From a virus: 24,017 nucleotides of DNA. Location of the stretch: IMG/VR virus record IMGVR_UViG_3300025282_002833, positions 1-24,017 of that record; one strand, 5' to 3'. The notes beneath the pieces were generated by a model. That model was not told where the DNA came from. It did not search any database and saw only the letters and a program-made list of their open reading frames with translations. The position numbers were made by a program, and so were the translations under genes. Below, piece by piece: positions 23,997-24,017 of this stretch; within the stretch, counting starts at the first letter, position 1, and every line of letters starts with the position of its first letter.

Positions 23997-24017
23997 AAGA
24001 CACGGATTGGGCATATC

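Noticed and set aside
1-24017. tRNA genes, CRISPR arrays, insertion sequences, integrase or attachment sites
   Set aside because: Coding sequence fills nearly the whole window and the longest gap is 94 bases. I saw no cloverleaf, spaced repeats, transposase or recombinase motif.

Overview
The window is the structural (virion morphogenesis) half of a tailed double-stranded DNA phage, most likely a podovirus (short non-contractile tail). All genes run on the + strand and are packed almost without gaps. The order is large terminase, portal, zinc-ribbon protein, scaffold, major capsid protein, head-tail adaptor, unknown Cys-rich protein, giant tail nozzle-like protein, three internal/ejection proteins of growing size, then two overlapping small membrane genes. 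From portal to ejection proteins this matches the late cluster of T7-like podoviruses (portal, scaffold, capsid, two tail tubular proteins, internal core proteins), except that the terminase comes first. There is no tail tape measure, sheath, tube or baseplate gene, which argues against a sipho- or myovirus. The host cannot be named from this window. Base composition looks close to balanced, and the capsid gene has a canonical AAGGAGG ribosome site, so the host has an ordinary bacterial anti-Shine-Dalgarno sequence.

Layout. Positions 1-1691 hold a short leader with an 11-bp imperfect hairpin and the terminase. 1684-4050 hold the portal and a small FmdB-like zinc-ribbon gene. 4051-4144 is the longest gene-free stretch (94 bases); it carries a small hairpin and a candidate promoter just before the scaffold/capsid pair. 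4145-6041 are scaffold and capsid, separated by a hairpin that overlaps the scaffold stop codon, followed by the strongest ribosome site of the window. 6051-13559 are the adaptor, a 262-residue Cys-rich protein of unknown function, and a 1948-residue protein. I read the last as a podoviral tail nozzle interrupted by several LamG/concanavalin-like modules. 13562-23432 are three ejection proteins of 248, 1120 and 1919 residues. 23432-23996 are a membrane-anchored coiled-coil protein and a glycine-zipper protein, overlapping by 11 bases and probably the start of the lysis module. I see no tRNA, CRISPR array, insertion sequence, integrase or attachment site.

How the genes work together. Scaffold and capsid protein assemble a procapsid on the portal, and the terminase packages DNA through the portal. 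The adaptor and nozzle-like protein close the portal vertex and form the short tail. The three large internal proteins are presumably stored in the capsid and injected to extend the tail across the envelope. No separate tail fibre or tailspike gene lies between nozzle and ejection genes, so the LamG-type modules built into the nozzle are the best receptor-binding candidates in the window. Nearly every gene starts within a few bases of the previous stop, which points to one or a few long transcripts with translational coupling. Hairpins at the scaffold/capsid and capsid/adaptor junctions could tune the relative output of those genes.
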